The notes beneath the pieces were generated by a model. That model was not told the DNA's origin and searched no databases. It saw nothing but the letters and a program-made list of their open reading frames with translations. A stretch of 64,000 nt of DNA from positions 9,774,835 through 9,838,834 of the forward strand of contig OY821744.1 in the NCBI GenBank assembly GCA_963682055.1. The letters run 5' to 3'. This stretch comes from Primula veris. Its lineage: Eukaryota > Streptophyta > Magnoliopsida > Ericales > Primulaceae. The stretch's first letter is position 1. Each line of letters opens with the position of its first letter. Both the position numbers and the translations under genes were made by a program. Shown here in pieces: positions 45,250-55,853 of this stretch.

Positions 45250-46980
45250 ATGGAGAATACAACTCTTAATCAGGGCAAACATGAAGAAAAAGCTGAATCT
45301 TTCAACCCTCATATTATCAAAAAAGTGATCCCAAACAACAATTCATTTGCTGAAGTAGTGAGCAAGCATGCAAACCTCACCGTTCCCCTGAAAAATATTC
45401 AGAAATACAAATGAGAAAAATCAATCAGATTTACGATAGAAGAGGTAAAAATTTTGTCCGAACCTTTCAAGTACTCTTTAATAGGAAAATTTTCACATGG
45501 GAAAGCACAAATTGATTTTATTAAAAAATGGTTTCACAAAATAGGGCTCAAGAATGAATCTTTTGTGGGTGAAATAGATTCAAAGCATGTCCTATTGAGG
45601 TTTTTTCATGAAAATGATTATCTTAGGGTTTGGATAAGGTATAAGTGGACAATTAATGGACGCCAAGTGAGAGTTTTAAAATGGACGTATGAATTCAAGC
45701 TAGGTTTTGAGCCTTCTATCTCTACTGTTTGGATTAGTCTACAACATCTGCCTATACATCTCTAAAATAAATCAAGCATGTTCCCAATTGCTAGTTTTTT
45801 GGGGGTTTCACTCAAGCTAGATGAGGCAACAACAAACTTCTCAAGACCAAATTTGGCAAGAGTATGCATCGAAACAGACTTAAATGTGGAGCTTACCGAG
45901 AGAGTATGGATTGCGTATGGAGAAGAGGAGCAAGAAAAATGTTTCTGGCAGTACTGCGAGTATGAGCACCTTCCTTCCTACTGTTCATTCTGCAAAAAAA
46001 TTGTCCACTTTAAGAATGTATGTAAGTGTGCGACGAAATGCATGAAAAAGAAAAAATCAGTAAAAAAGATAAACAAGTGGTAGTTAAGGACCACCCTCTA
46101 CAGTTTGAAAAGGCCATACATCTTCCCAAAACACCTCCAACCTTGAAGACAAATTTCAAGTTTCCCTTATTTAAGAGGAATTTCAACCACCCAAGACAAA
46201 GTTGGAAAAACAAAATAAGTATTTCCAAGCCAAATACACTCAGTACAGAACACATTAGTGGGCTTAACTAGTGTGGAAAAAGAACTTATTTTTAGAGAAA
46301 ACCCTAAGGAACCCACCCATGCAATGGTGCCAATGCACAACAGATTTCAAGATCTTACACAACAAGATAGTGACAAGGTACAAGATTTAGTTACAACTGC
46401 CAATATATCAGAAACAGTAAGGGATTATTTGAGAGCATAAGAGGATCTAGAGTTCTTATCTGATCAACAAATATTCTTGAACTCCCAGGAATTAGTTTGT
46501 TTTGCAGGTCCAAGCCAATCAGAACCTAGCCAAACAGAGCCAATCCTTGAATAACCTATTAACATTTGCATCACGGACCCAACAACACACCAAATCCTGC
46601 ACTTTGGAAGAACAAATGATCATATTCGGAATCCTCTTTTAGTTGAAAATACACCCCTTTTAAAAGGTGTCAACAGAATACTTAACAAACAAGGAGACGA
46701 TAAAGATGCAGAGCAAATACTTCAATCTCCCAATCCTAATATAGAACATTTAAATCTTAGTGAAGGTGAACTAAGCGTTGATATTTTTTCTTCTAATTGG
46801 GAAACTGAGCTAGATGAGGAAGAAGAGAAAAAGAGGAGAATTGATAAAAAGTTGAAAGGTATAAAAATTTCCAACCAAGGCAGAAAAATCAAAACTCACC
46901 ACTACAATACCAGGAATAGAGCTAGATCGTTCAATAACTGCTATGATCCATATGACTACGAGGATTATGGTAGATGTTAA
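45250..46980 (+). pseudogene. LINE-type ORF1 (DUF4283 and CCHC zinc finger), broken
   Basis: One underlying frame runs from the ATG at 45250 to a TAA at 46978, 576 codons, with in-frame stops at 45412, 45763, 46081 and 46438 and a local frame slip around 46020-46260. The N-terminal part is acidic linker (MENTTLNQGKHEEKAESF). Next comes a DUF4283 domain (FKYSLIGKFSHGKAQIDFI, LRFFHENDYLRVWIR, PFASFLG-like PIASFLGVSLKLDEAT) and a zf-CCHC_4 finger CSFCKKIVHFKNVC. The tail ends with MHNRFQDL and a basic HHYNTRNRARS. Proteins like this are ORF1 of plant L1-type LINEs and bind element RNA. No endonuclease or RT (ORF2) follows. Confidence 0.82.
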
Positions 46981-47941
46981 TACCCTTTTCAAAAGTTGTT
47001 CCAATTAAATCTTTGGTCAATTAGATCTGAGAAGGGTTTTCTATGACGGTGATTCAAAGAAACTGCGCCTTTTGATTTAATCCAGAAAATAAAAATGAGA
47101 TTTGATCTATTTATGCTTCAAAAAGCTGTAGAGCTTATAAGACAGATTACATAGAAGATCAGAGTTCCTCTCTTCTCGATTTACAGCGAATAACAGCAAA
47201 TCGTTCTTAATAATTTCAATTAGGAAAATTTGAGAAGATCAGAGCTCTCTCTCACTAATATGGTTCAGCTGGTTATATGTATTGGCGGTGGAGAGATAAA
47301 GAAGAAAGAAATACAGAAACGTTGAAGATATTCAAGATAATAGTATTTATTAAAAAGTCAACTACATAAAAGGGTCTCTATTTTCGCGTATTATCTTTTG
47401 AATCCTTCAACTTTTTATTTTCGTTATTTAATCCTGTAGTTGTTGGTTTCGTTGTAATAAGGTCGGAGGACCAATTTAAACTCAATATAAATAAAATAGT
47501 GGGTAATCCCCACAATTAATTAAAAAAAATAGTTCGCAAAACAGCTCTATTTAACCCACTCTGTAAATTTGGCAATCCCCACAAGGGAAATTGTGACTGT
47601 TTTTAGGCTAATTAACCCACTCTGTAAATTTGTTAAATTTTTATATCAAACTAATGTTGTTTTTTGGTTATATCATCAGATTGCCACTTTTTTTTTTCAA
47701 CTTTGAAACCCCAAACCCATGTTGTAATTATTTATGCACTACATTTGGCTGCTAGGTTTTGTGCTTTTGGATCTTGTATTTGTAATTTCTCAAACCTGGA
47801 CAATATTGCTAGACTTTATGCCTAATTTAAAGCGAGCTGTGTTTATATATATGATTATTGATCAGTTAGCCTGCTCTGCGATTTGGTAATATACTATGTT
47901 CGAACAAATCTGGTGTATGTTTCTGCCACCCAATAAGACTA
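46981..47941. other. Non-coding between LINE ORF1 and H2B pseudogene
   Basis: No LINE ORF2 start is seen. The sequence from 47480 onwards resembles a plant gene leader (T-rich) leading into the H2B fragment, but it carries no supported feature. Confidence 0.4.
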
Positions 47942-48177
47942 AAGAAGTGAAAGGCAAAGAGCATATGGACGTACAAGATATTAGATACATATATTCATGA
48001 TGCTCAAGCAGGTCCATCCGAATATCGGGATAGGCAGCAAGGCTAAGGGTATAATAAACACTTTCATTAACAATATAGTATTGGAGAAGCTTGCTCAGGA
48101 GAGTTCAAGGTTGGCTGGGTATAACAAGAAGCCCTACTATTACATCCAGGGAGATTCAGACTGCGTTTAGATTGGTA
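47942..48177 (+). pseudogene. Histone H2B pseudogene
   Basis: Fragments in shifting frames follow the H2B order: [58 protein letters not shown] and [10 protein letters not shown]. These match the histone fold of plant H2B (alpha1 to alphaC). There are at least two frameshifts (near 47980 and 48147), one stop (47948-47950) and one extra codon in the NDIFEKL region. H2B packages DNA as a dimer with H2A; this copy is non-functional. The extreme N-terminal tail and the C-terminus after RLV are missing. Plant H2B genes normally lack introns, so it cannot be told whether this was retroposed. Confidence 0.88.
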
Positions 48178-48661
48178 TGTTTTCACTTCACACATTGATA
48201 TAATGTTGTTTTACATTTGGCTTTAGTTCATGATTTCCCTTTTCCATATTGAAGTTAATTAGACCCAGATTTTTTTAATTTTGTCTTAAATACCACGTAT
48301 CTATTATTCTATTTACTACGTTAAGCTGTCAATTGGACAGAAAAGCTTCAGTTATAATCGATATACTAATTGATCACAAAAGCCGATAGTTTAATAGAAA
48401 AGTGACATTTATTCATTGCTTTGTTAAATATTGTTAATACTGAGGGAAGGAAGTACACTTTGTAGTTTGAAAATAGATGAAGTTCAGGTTGTGTTATGAA
48501 CAAATCTATGCTAACACTTGTTTTGGAATCTGCAGAACTTGTTCAATGTATAGGATCACAAAATCATCTGTAGACTACTTATAAATTAATTCTTAACCAT
48601 GTTTAAATCTCTGAAAAAACTAAATATACCTATTTCAAGTTTATCTAGTAACACATATGTG
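48178..48661. other. Non-coding up to the start of copy B
   Basis: No gene seen. Homology with copy A begins at ATC-TCACGATAAGC around 48662. Confidence 0.5.
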
Positions 48662-50644
48662 AATCGTCACGATAAGCATATTTGTAAAAATAAATTATTA
48701 TTTGTTGGTGTTTGGCAATCTATATATATATATATATATATATATATTCTTTGCTACTTTTAATTGAAGCATGCTTAAATCTGCTATATTTCTTCAGCTT
48801 TATAAAAATCAAAATTTAGAATAGTATTGTTTAAAATTGGAATGATTTATTGGTATATTTGGTAAAGTTCTTTGTCTATTAATCTGATAGATGAAATTTC
48901 CAACGATAAATATCTTGAAAAAAAAATTCTATTTTAAAAATGGTTATATCTTTTAAAAAGATGTTGTAAAAATTGGGTATATATATATATCTTAAAAGTG
49001 GTTATATTTTGATTTGGTAAAAAAAAATTGTTAAAATATTATTACCAATTTTTTGAACCACGTATATACCAGTCGCCCAAGTGATGCACCGGATGAACAA
49101 AATGGCAGAACTCGCCTTCGTCATCGTTGTGACAAATAGGGAGAGAAAGTTATGCGAGTTTATATTTACTATCTTACTGTTTATGTGTCGAAACTATCTT
49201 TACTTCTACTGTTTAAGAACCTATGTTTCTATGTGGCATGAACTGGGCACTTTAATTTGGTTTGATTGGTTAAACTTCGTTTGATAGTTAATTCACATGT
49301 TCTATATTTTGTTTCATATATGAATTTTAGAATACTAACGTGCAGCGGGAGTAAACTATTAAACTCTAAGTATTTGTCAAATCCAATGACAAATGGGAAG
49401 ATTGTTAGAACTCAAGGTGACTTGCTAAAGTTATTTAATTTGTTATCGTATTGAATTATGCAAAAATAATATTGTGTATTATGCATGTAGGAAAAGTTAC
49501 TAGTATTTCTTGTTACAACTGGTAGTTGCAACCTGTTTATGCAGATTCTTGCAGAATCTCTGTTTTCTGCATTTATTTGATTTGCAAAATATTTTATTAA
49601 TACAGATTATATTCTTCCATTTTTATATAGATATATTATATGTTTTGATAATATTGGAGTATTAAATAAATGTAATTATCTTTCCAAATTATGTGAGATT
49701 TGTTTTTAAAAGAGATATTACTTTATGAAAAGATTTGTTCTATTACTTAAAGTTTAATAAATAAAATATTTTCTTATCTATCACAGATTCTATCTGGTAT
49801 GAATGATTGGTATTTATTTGTTGAGTATAAGTTTGAATGTTAGAATATATATTGTTCCATATATAAATATATATATTTTCTCATATTTCAATATATATAT
49901 ATTATTTTGTGCTAACAAATTTGATTAAATTTGTTTGTATTTAATTTATGAGAATTATAGACAGAATATCTTGAAGATTTAAAGGAGTTTATCTCCTAAA
50001 AAAGAGCTAACTAATCTCCTTGTTACAAGCAAAGAATCAACCGAATTTCCGAAGAGATTTGGAGCTAATATAGGTATGTGATCCTAACAAGATTTATCTC
50101 TAAATATATTACAAAAATGGTGATCAAATTTTCAATCAATGAAGCATGAAAATAGGCAAACGGAATCTTTGAAGATTGAAGATAAAGCGTGCGAAGATAT
50201 AAAAGACTTTTATTCTTATAAATAGTTTCATATTTTCTTGTAAAAAATTTGTGTGTTCTAAACTTATAAAGAACTCAACTTAGAGTGAATACACGTGAGC
50301 AAAAAATACGAGAGTAATAATGATGAGATGTTATTGTTTGTGAGTAGTAGTTATTTAGTAATAGCAAATAGTGATAGGCAGAAAAATATAGAGAGAGACT
50401 GAGAGTTTTTCATAAATCTTGTGTCCTATTTTGTATGCTTAAAATAATACTACAAACTGAGTGAGTGCTCCGAAGACGTAGCCCTAGAACTAGGGGTGAA
50501 TTTCGTTAGAAACGTCTTGTGTTCTTTTGATTTTAAAGTTATAGACGTTCTTTGTTTATCAGATTAACTTAGTTACAACCACAGTTGTAATTGCAGTTGC
50601 AACCATCAACTTTACAGCAACTAGAACTGCGGATAGGAATTTCA
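48662..50644 (+). mobile_element. 3' fragment of the SIRE-type element (copy B)
   Basis: Corresponds to 24685-26665: the 3' internal non-coding part and one LTR (49403-50644). It is followed by CACTC and the same flank as in copy A. The 5' LTR and coding regions are absent. Divergence from A looks higher before about 49900 than after it. Confidence 0.92.
49403..50644 (+). repeat. LTR of the SIRE-type element (copy B)
   Basis: TGTTAGAACTCAAGG to AATTTCA, 1242 bases, lying at the position equivalent to the 3' LTR 25418-26665. It lacks the small CACAGTTAAAA insertion seen in the copy A 3' LTR. Confidence 0.92.
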
Positions 50645-50702
50645 CACTCTTACGGTCAAGAGTAAAGATATTTGGGTGACTATAGATTACTGGTTACATA
50701 AA

Positions 50703-51556
50703 GAGATTGGATTTTTAGACTACACTTTTTCTGAAAAAACGCACAAACCGTAAAAAAAATTTACGGTTTGCAGTGTTTTTATGCAAACCCTAAAAAAAAT
50801 TTACGGTTTGCAAAAATACATGCAAACCGTAAAAAAAATCTACGGTTTGCATGTATTTTTGCAAACCGTAAATTTTTTTTACGGTTTGCATGTATTTTTT
50901 TTTTTTTTTTTTTTTTGTAATTTCAATTTGTAAAATAGTAAAAAATATATAAAATATGCAAATCCATAATTCACTTAGGTATATATAATTGTTTGTTGTT
51001 TGTTTATATTAATTATAGAAATTATAATAATTGTTGATATTTGTCCCATTTAATAAAAAAATTAGGATTTTTATTTAAATTTGTGTTATTTAGATATTTA
51101 TTACTAATGGTTTGATTATGATGGTTATTTGTTTTGATTGAGAAAAATAAAAATTGTTACGTTTTATTAATATTTACCCGTTTTGAAAATTAGGTGTTTT
51201 TATAAAATTATGTTTTTTAATTAGTTTGTTTGCCCAAATCACCAATAAAAATTGGGGTTGTTGATATTTTATCCGTTTTATAAAAAAATTGAGTTATCAT
51301 TGTTTGGTTATCATTAAATGTGTTTGGTTATAATTAAAAAATTGAGTTATCATTGTTTGGTTATGAATATTGGTCCTATCAATTAAAATACAGAATATTT
51401 TTTACAAACATACAAATCAAACATACGAATCAAATTAAACTTACGAATTTATAACGTACAAATCAAACATACGAATCAAATTAAACTTACGAATTTATAA
51501 TATTCCAACTCAGGTAAGAATAAAACTTACAAATCAAACATAGAAATCAAATACAA
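50703..51556 (+). repeat. Left terminal inverted repeat of the Mutator-like element
   Basis: About 855 bases, nearly identical to the reverse complement of 52889-53743. The outermost 200 bases contain four hairpins of GCAAACCGTAAA facing TTTACGGTTTGC, one with the variant AAACCCTAAA, then a T-run of about 25 and A+T-rich filler. Confidence 0.93.
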
Positions 51557-51573
51557 AAAACACAAATGTGCAT

Positions 51574-51840
51574 TTATTTTTTTTTGTAACGAGTAAATCC
51601 TTTAAAGTTGGACGTAGGGAGCATCTTTCCCGCCGATGTTAATCTATCCGATGACGGCTCAGTAGACTCTTCGATTTCGTTTAGCTCCGGACGACGTCTC
51701 TGTCGATGCTGCGATTCTGGATGCGGAGCACGCTCGTGGGATGTAAGTGTCAATCCTCGACTCCAACTGTCGTACGACCCAAATGATTGTCTATGATGAT
51801 CCAACGGAACATCATCCTGAACGTAGTCCGGCCCAGCAAA
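51574..51840 (-). pseudogene. Coding tail, left copy, of unrecognised protein
   Basis: The minus strand has an open frame with VQDDVPLDHHRQ, SWSRGLTLTSHERAPHPESQ, RRRPELNEIEESTEPSSDRL and a stop after FTRYKKK. It is polar, Arg/Ser/Glu-rich and looks like a disordered C-terminus. The start is lost at the palindrome centre. It is unusually G+C-rich against the flanks. It could be the C-terminal end of a Mutator-type transposase or accessory protein, or a captured host gene; the sequence alone does not decide. Confidence 0.6.
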
Positions 51841-51860
51841 TGATTTAGTCGTCGTGCTTC

Positions 51861-52126
51861 TTTTGCTGGGTCGGAGCACGTTCAGGATGATGTTCCGTTC
51901 GATTATCATAGTCAGCATTCAACCGACAGTTGGAGTCGCGGATTAGCACTTACATCCCACGAGCGTGCTCCGTATCCAGAATCGCAGCATCGACGGAGAC
52001 GGCGTACGGAGCTAAACGAAATCGAAGAGTCTACTGAGCCGTCATCGGATAGATTAACATCGGCGGGAAAGATGCTCCCTACGTCCAATTTTAAATCATT
52101 TAGTCGTTACAAAAATAAATAAATTT
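51861..52126 (+). pseudogene. Coding tail, right copy, of the same unrecognised protein
   Basis: Read on the plus strand from FAGSEHVQDDVPFD through SWSRGLALTSHERAPYPESQ and ELNEIEESTEPSSDRL to a stop after FSRYKNK. It is homologous to 51574-51840 along its length with about a dozen amino-acid changes and one in-frame 6-base difference; no frameshift separates them. Both copies read outward from the centre and both lack the 5' end. Confidence 0.65.
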
Positions 52127-52256
52127 GTAAGTTTAATTTGATTTGTATGTTTGATTTGTACGTTATAAATTCGTAAAAGTTTAATTTGATTCGTATGTTT
52201 GATTTGTATGTTTGTAAAAATATTCTATATTTTAATTGATAGGACCAATATTGAGT

Positions 52257-52710
52257 TTTTACAAACCCTAACCCCTAAACCCTAACCCCTAAACCCTAAA
52301 CCCTAAATTACAAACCCTAATAAACCCTAAACCCTAAATTACAAACCGAAGACCCTAAATTACAAACCCTAATAAACCCTAAACCCTAAATTACAAACCG
52401 AAAACCCTAAATTACAAACCCTAATAAACCCTAAACCCTAAATTACAAACCATAAACCCTAAATTACAAACCCTAATAAACCCTAAACCGTAAACCCTAA
52501 ACCCTAAACCCTAAATTACCAACCCTAAACCCTAAATTACAAACCCTAATAAACCCTAAACCCTAAACCCTAAATTACAAACCCTAATAAACCCTAAACT
52601 GTAAACCCTAAACCCTAAACCCTAAACCCTAAATTACAAACCCTAAACCCTAAATTACAAACCCTAAACCCGTAAACCCTAAAGCCTAAACCCTAAAACC
52701 TAAATATTCT
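52257..52710 (+). repeat. Interstitial telomere-like array (CCCTAAA)
   Basis: About 450 bases of plant-type telomere repeat CCCTAAA, many in perfect tandem, interspersed with TTACAAACCCTAATAAA linkers that recur as a loose higher-order unit of about 40-50 bases. Occasional AAACCGTAAA and AAACTGTAAA variants occur. It is bounded on the left by the truncated third arm (GGACCAATATT) and on the right by AAACCGTAC palindromes, wholly inside the Mutator-like element. Confidence 0.95.
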
Positions 52711-52888
52711 GAAATATACATACAAACCGTACATTTAATGTACGGTTTGTACAGATTTCATACAAACCGTACATTAAATGTACGGTTTGCATGTATTCTG
52801 TGCAAACCGTAAAAGTAATGTACGGTTTGTACCCCTGATTTAAGCAGCGTCATTTTACGAATGTATTTTTTGCACTGAATCACGGTTT
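52711..52888. repeat. Tandem AAACCGTAC palindromes
   Basis: Three consecutive hairpins of the form CAAACCGTACATTTAATGTA facing TACGGTTTG, the last with AAAAGTAATG in the stem. They are related to but distinct from the subterminal hairpins at the ends (GTACATT instead of GTAAAAA). Confidence 0.9.
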
Positions 52889-53743
52889 GTATTTGATTTC
52901 TATGTTTGATTTGTAAGTTTTATTCTTACCTGAGTTGGAATATTATAAATTCGTAAGTTTAATTTGATTCGTATGTTTGATTTGTACGTTATAAATTCGT
53001 AAGTTTAATTTGATTCGTATGTTTGATTTGTATGTTTGTAAAAAATATTCTGTATTTTAATTGATAGGACCAATATTCATAACCAAACAATGATAACTCA
53101 ATTTTTTAATTATAACCAAACACATTTAATGATAACCAAACAATGATAACTCAATTTTTTTATAAAACGGATAAAATATCAACAACCCCAATTTTTATTG
53201 GTGATTTGGGCAAACAAACTAATTCAAAAAACATAATTTTATAAAAACACCTAATTTTCAAAACGGGTAAATATTAATAAAACGTAACAATTTTTATTTT
53301 TCTCAATCAAAACAAATAACCATCATAACCAAACCATTAGTAATAAATATCTAAATAACACAAATTTAAATAAAAATCCTAATTTTTTTATTAAATGGGA
53401 CAAATATCAACAATTATTATAATTTCTATAATTAATATAAAAAAACAACAAACAATTATATATACCTAAGTGAATTATGGATTTGCATATTTTATATATT
53501 TTTTACTATTTTACAAATTGAAATTACAAAAAAAAAAAAAAAAAAAAAAAATACATGCAAACCGTAAAAAAAATTTACGGTTTGCAAAAATACATGCAAA
53601 CCGTAGATTTTTTTTACGGTTTGCATGTATTTTTGCAAACCGTAAATTTTTTTTACGGTTTGCATAAAAACACTGCAAACCGTAAATTTTTTTTACGGTT
53701 TGTGCGTTTTTTCAGAAAAAGTGTAGTCTAAAAATCCAATCTC
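52889..53743 (-). repeat. Right terminal inverted repeat of the Mutator-like element
   Basis: Reverse complement of 50703-51556, nearly identical. It ends with four AAACCGTAAA hairpins and TAAAAATCCAATCTC. Confidence 0.93.
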
Positions 53744-53783
53744 TTACATAAATATGAGTTTTGTTTATGATCAAACTTTTTTT

Positions 53784-54304
53784 GTTAAGTTGCTAAAAAT
53801 AGCTGTGAGAGTGCCAACGTTCAATAGCTTAGAACGGAAATCATTGAATCAAACAGCTATGAATCGACTATTCTCATGTTGTCCATCGTGAGCACGTATG
53901 CCCACTATAATTGTATCAATTCCCATCTCTCTAGGCTCCTTTGTACTGTGGGACCATCCATGACATGGATTTCCATGTACATGAGCACGAGATCGGATTT
54001 TTTAACAGATTTAAACAAATCCACATCTTATTTTCTATCTTTCGGGAAAGATGGTAAAGATGTTATGGATTTGTTTGAAGCTGGTAACAAATTCGACCTG
54101 GTGATCATGGACATAGAAATGCATGTCATGTATGGGTCACACGGTACAAAGAAGCTTAGGGATATGGGAATCGATACCATAATTGTGAGCATAAGTGCTA
54201 ATGATGGACAACCTTAGAAGAATCTATTCGTAGTTGGATTGAATGAATTTCACCCTAAGCCATTGAACGTTCAAACCCTCACACTTATTATCTAGCAAGC
54301 TAAC
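53784..54304. repeat. Inverted duplication of a response-regulator fragment, copy B
   Basis: Same structure as 26755-27275. Reading right to left, the left arm shows the Tyr-for-Asp receiver segment. The right arm reads KFDLVIMDIEMHVMYG and ISANDGQP before the same stop. I count 8 substitutions between A and B across 521 bases; none falls in 53804-54104. Confidence 0.9.
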
Positions 54305-55728
54305 TAAAATTTTAATAAAAAACAGAACTCGTCTTTACTGTACCTAATAATCTAGTAGGACACTTTGACCAGTCATTGACCCCTGACGTTCTTGCAAATT
54401 AGATTAGTTTCTAGCAGGTTTTTATTCATATGTTAATTATAGGATTTCCCAATGTACATGTTTAGGTCAAAAACAATTGTAGGATCTCTGTGGAGTTTCC
54501 CTTCCACCTTTACATACTTTGGTGAATTTATGGTATTCGAGTAAACTTTGTGATTAGATCAAAAGTGAAGAGTTCTAACCGTTCAACGAATGAAAGTGTG
54601 TAAAAAAATTCATTTGGAACAGTTTATGAAATTTTGCTGAGTTATGATTAAGAAAAAAAGGCTCATTTTATAGGAAATACGAACAGAGAATATTTTACTA
54701 GGCAATTGTCTACTATAAACATATGTGTTAAGTTTGTTAGGACCTATTATATAAAACCAAATAACACTTTGTATTGTCACTATATTGACAAACAATACTT
54801 AGTAATTGTTATTTACAATACTCTATTTGGTTAAACTAATAGTTTGTTTAAGTATGTGTAAACATATCGAATAGAAATTCAGTTGCAGCTGAATAATGCA
54901 TGTGCCCGTTACGCAAAATATTTAGTCATAGGAGATTCAGCAAATCAAGTAAATATTGTTGCTGGAATGTTTTAAACGTGATATTATTTATTGAAGATAT
55001 GAAGTGTATCACGATCAAATATTGTGAGACACGATAAAGCAGTGCAAAAAACTGTTTGAAGACAAAGTCAAAGACAATTATCGTGAATATATTTTATTAA
55101 GGAAATTGTATTATCTTTATTGTGATTTGATACTGGTCTGTAAGCATGATTTATAAACGAATATGGTTGCATCTTTGCAACTTAGGGTATTCAGAATTTA
55201 ACCTTTTTATATATAGAGCGAATATGTATTACCGTGAGAGAATATCAATGATGGAATGTGATTAGATTCGTAAGTGATAGTTGAGAGTTAGAAGCAATGT
55301 GAGATAGACATAAAATGATAGGGAATTAAAGTTTTGTAAATATTGAGTCAAACATTGTAAACTTTCTCAATATCATTAATTTGAGTGAGGATCCCAGAGA
55401 AGTAAACCCAGTCGAACTCTGTTAACAATTGTATTGTTTTCATTTGTTATCTTTAATTAAATTATTACTAAAGTATTGTTTGAGATTCAATCCCAACTGC
55501 AACTGTAAACTTTTAATCAATTAAAATTCAGTTGCAACTGAAACTACGTAACTACATATTGAAGTATTAGCCATATATAATATTTCTAGATGAAATCGTA
55601 TAAATGAATTAAATATATTCTCATATATTAAGGCCCTTCTTTTTATTTCTTTTATCTAAGATATATATTTTATATTAGATAATTGAGTTTGTGAGATGAG
55701 GCAAAGGGTATTTTCAATTTTGAGTCTT

Positions 55729-55853
55729 GGTCCAACATTAAAGTTGTTCTCATGTGAACCGGAGGTCACGGTTCAAGTCGTAGAAACAGCAAGAGAACTG
55801 CCTACAGACCTCGCACATTGCGGGAGTTTAGAACTGCACAGTTTGCTTTTTTA
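55729..55853 (+). mobile_element. Au-like SINE (copy B)
   Basis: Duplicate of 28674-28806 with the B box GGTTCAAGTCG at 55770-55780 and the same T-rich end. Present in both copies, so it was inserted before the duplication. Confidence 0.75.

Larger units (their letters stand above)
50703..53743. mobile_element. Palindromic Mutator-like element with perfect 9-bp target duplication
   Basis: A 3041-bp insertion present only in copy B. TTACATAAA lies on both sides (50694-50702 and 53744-53752), and copy A has it once (26715-26723), an exact empty site. The ends GAGATTGGATTTTTAGAC are perfect inverted repeats; a 9-bp duplication and G-initial long inverted repeats point to the Mutator superfamily. 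Order inside: left TIR (50703-51556), coding tail on minus (51574-51840), 20-base centre (51841-51860), coding tail on plus (51861-52126), partial third arm (52127-52256), telomere-like array (52257-52710), palindromes (52711-52888), right TIR (52889-53743). No transposase catalytic core is visible, so the element is non-autonomous. Confidence 0.9.

Noticed and set aside
52257..52710. Chromosome end or true telomere
   Set aside because: The array is only about 450 bases, degenerate, and enclosed by the two arms of a transposon with a verified target duplication.
50703..53743. Palindrome caused by a cloning or assembly inversion artefact
   Set aside because: A perfect 9-bp target duplication and an exact empty site in copy A support a real insertion, although long reads should still confirm the interior.
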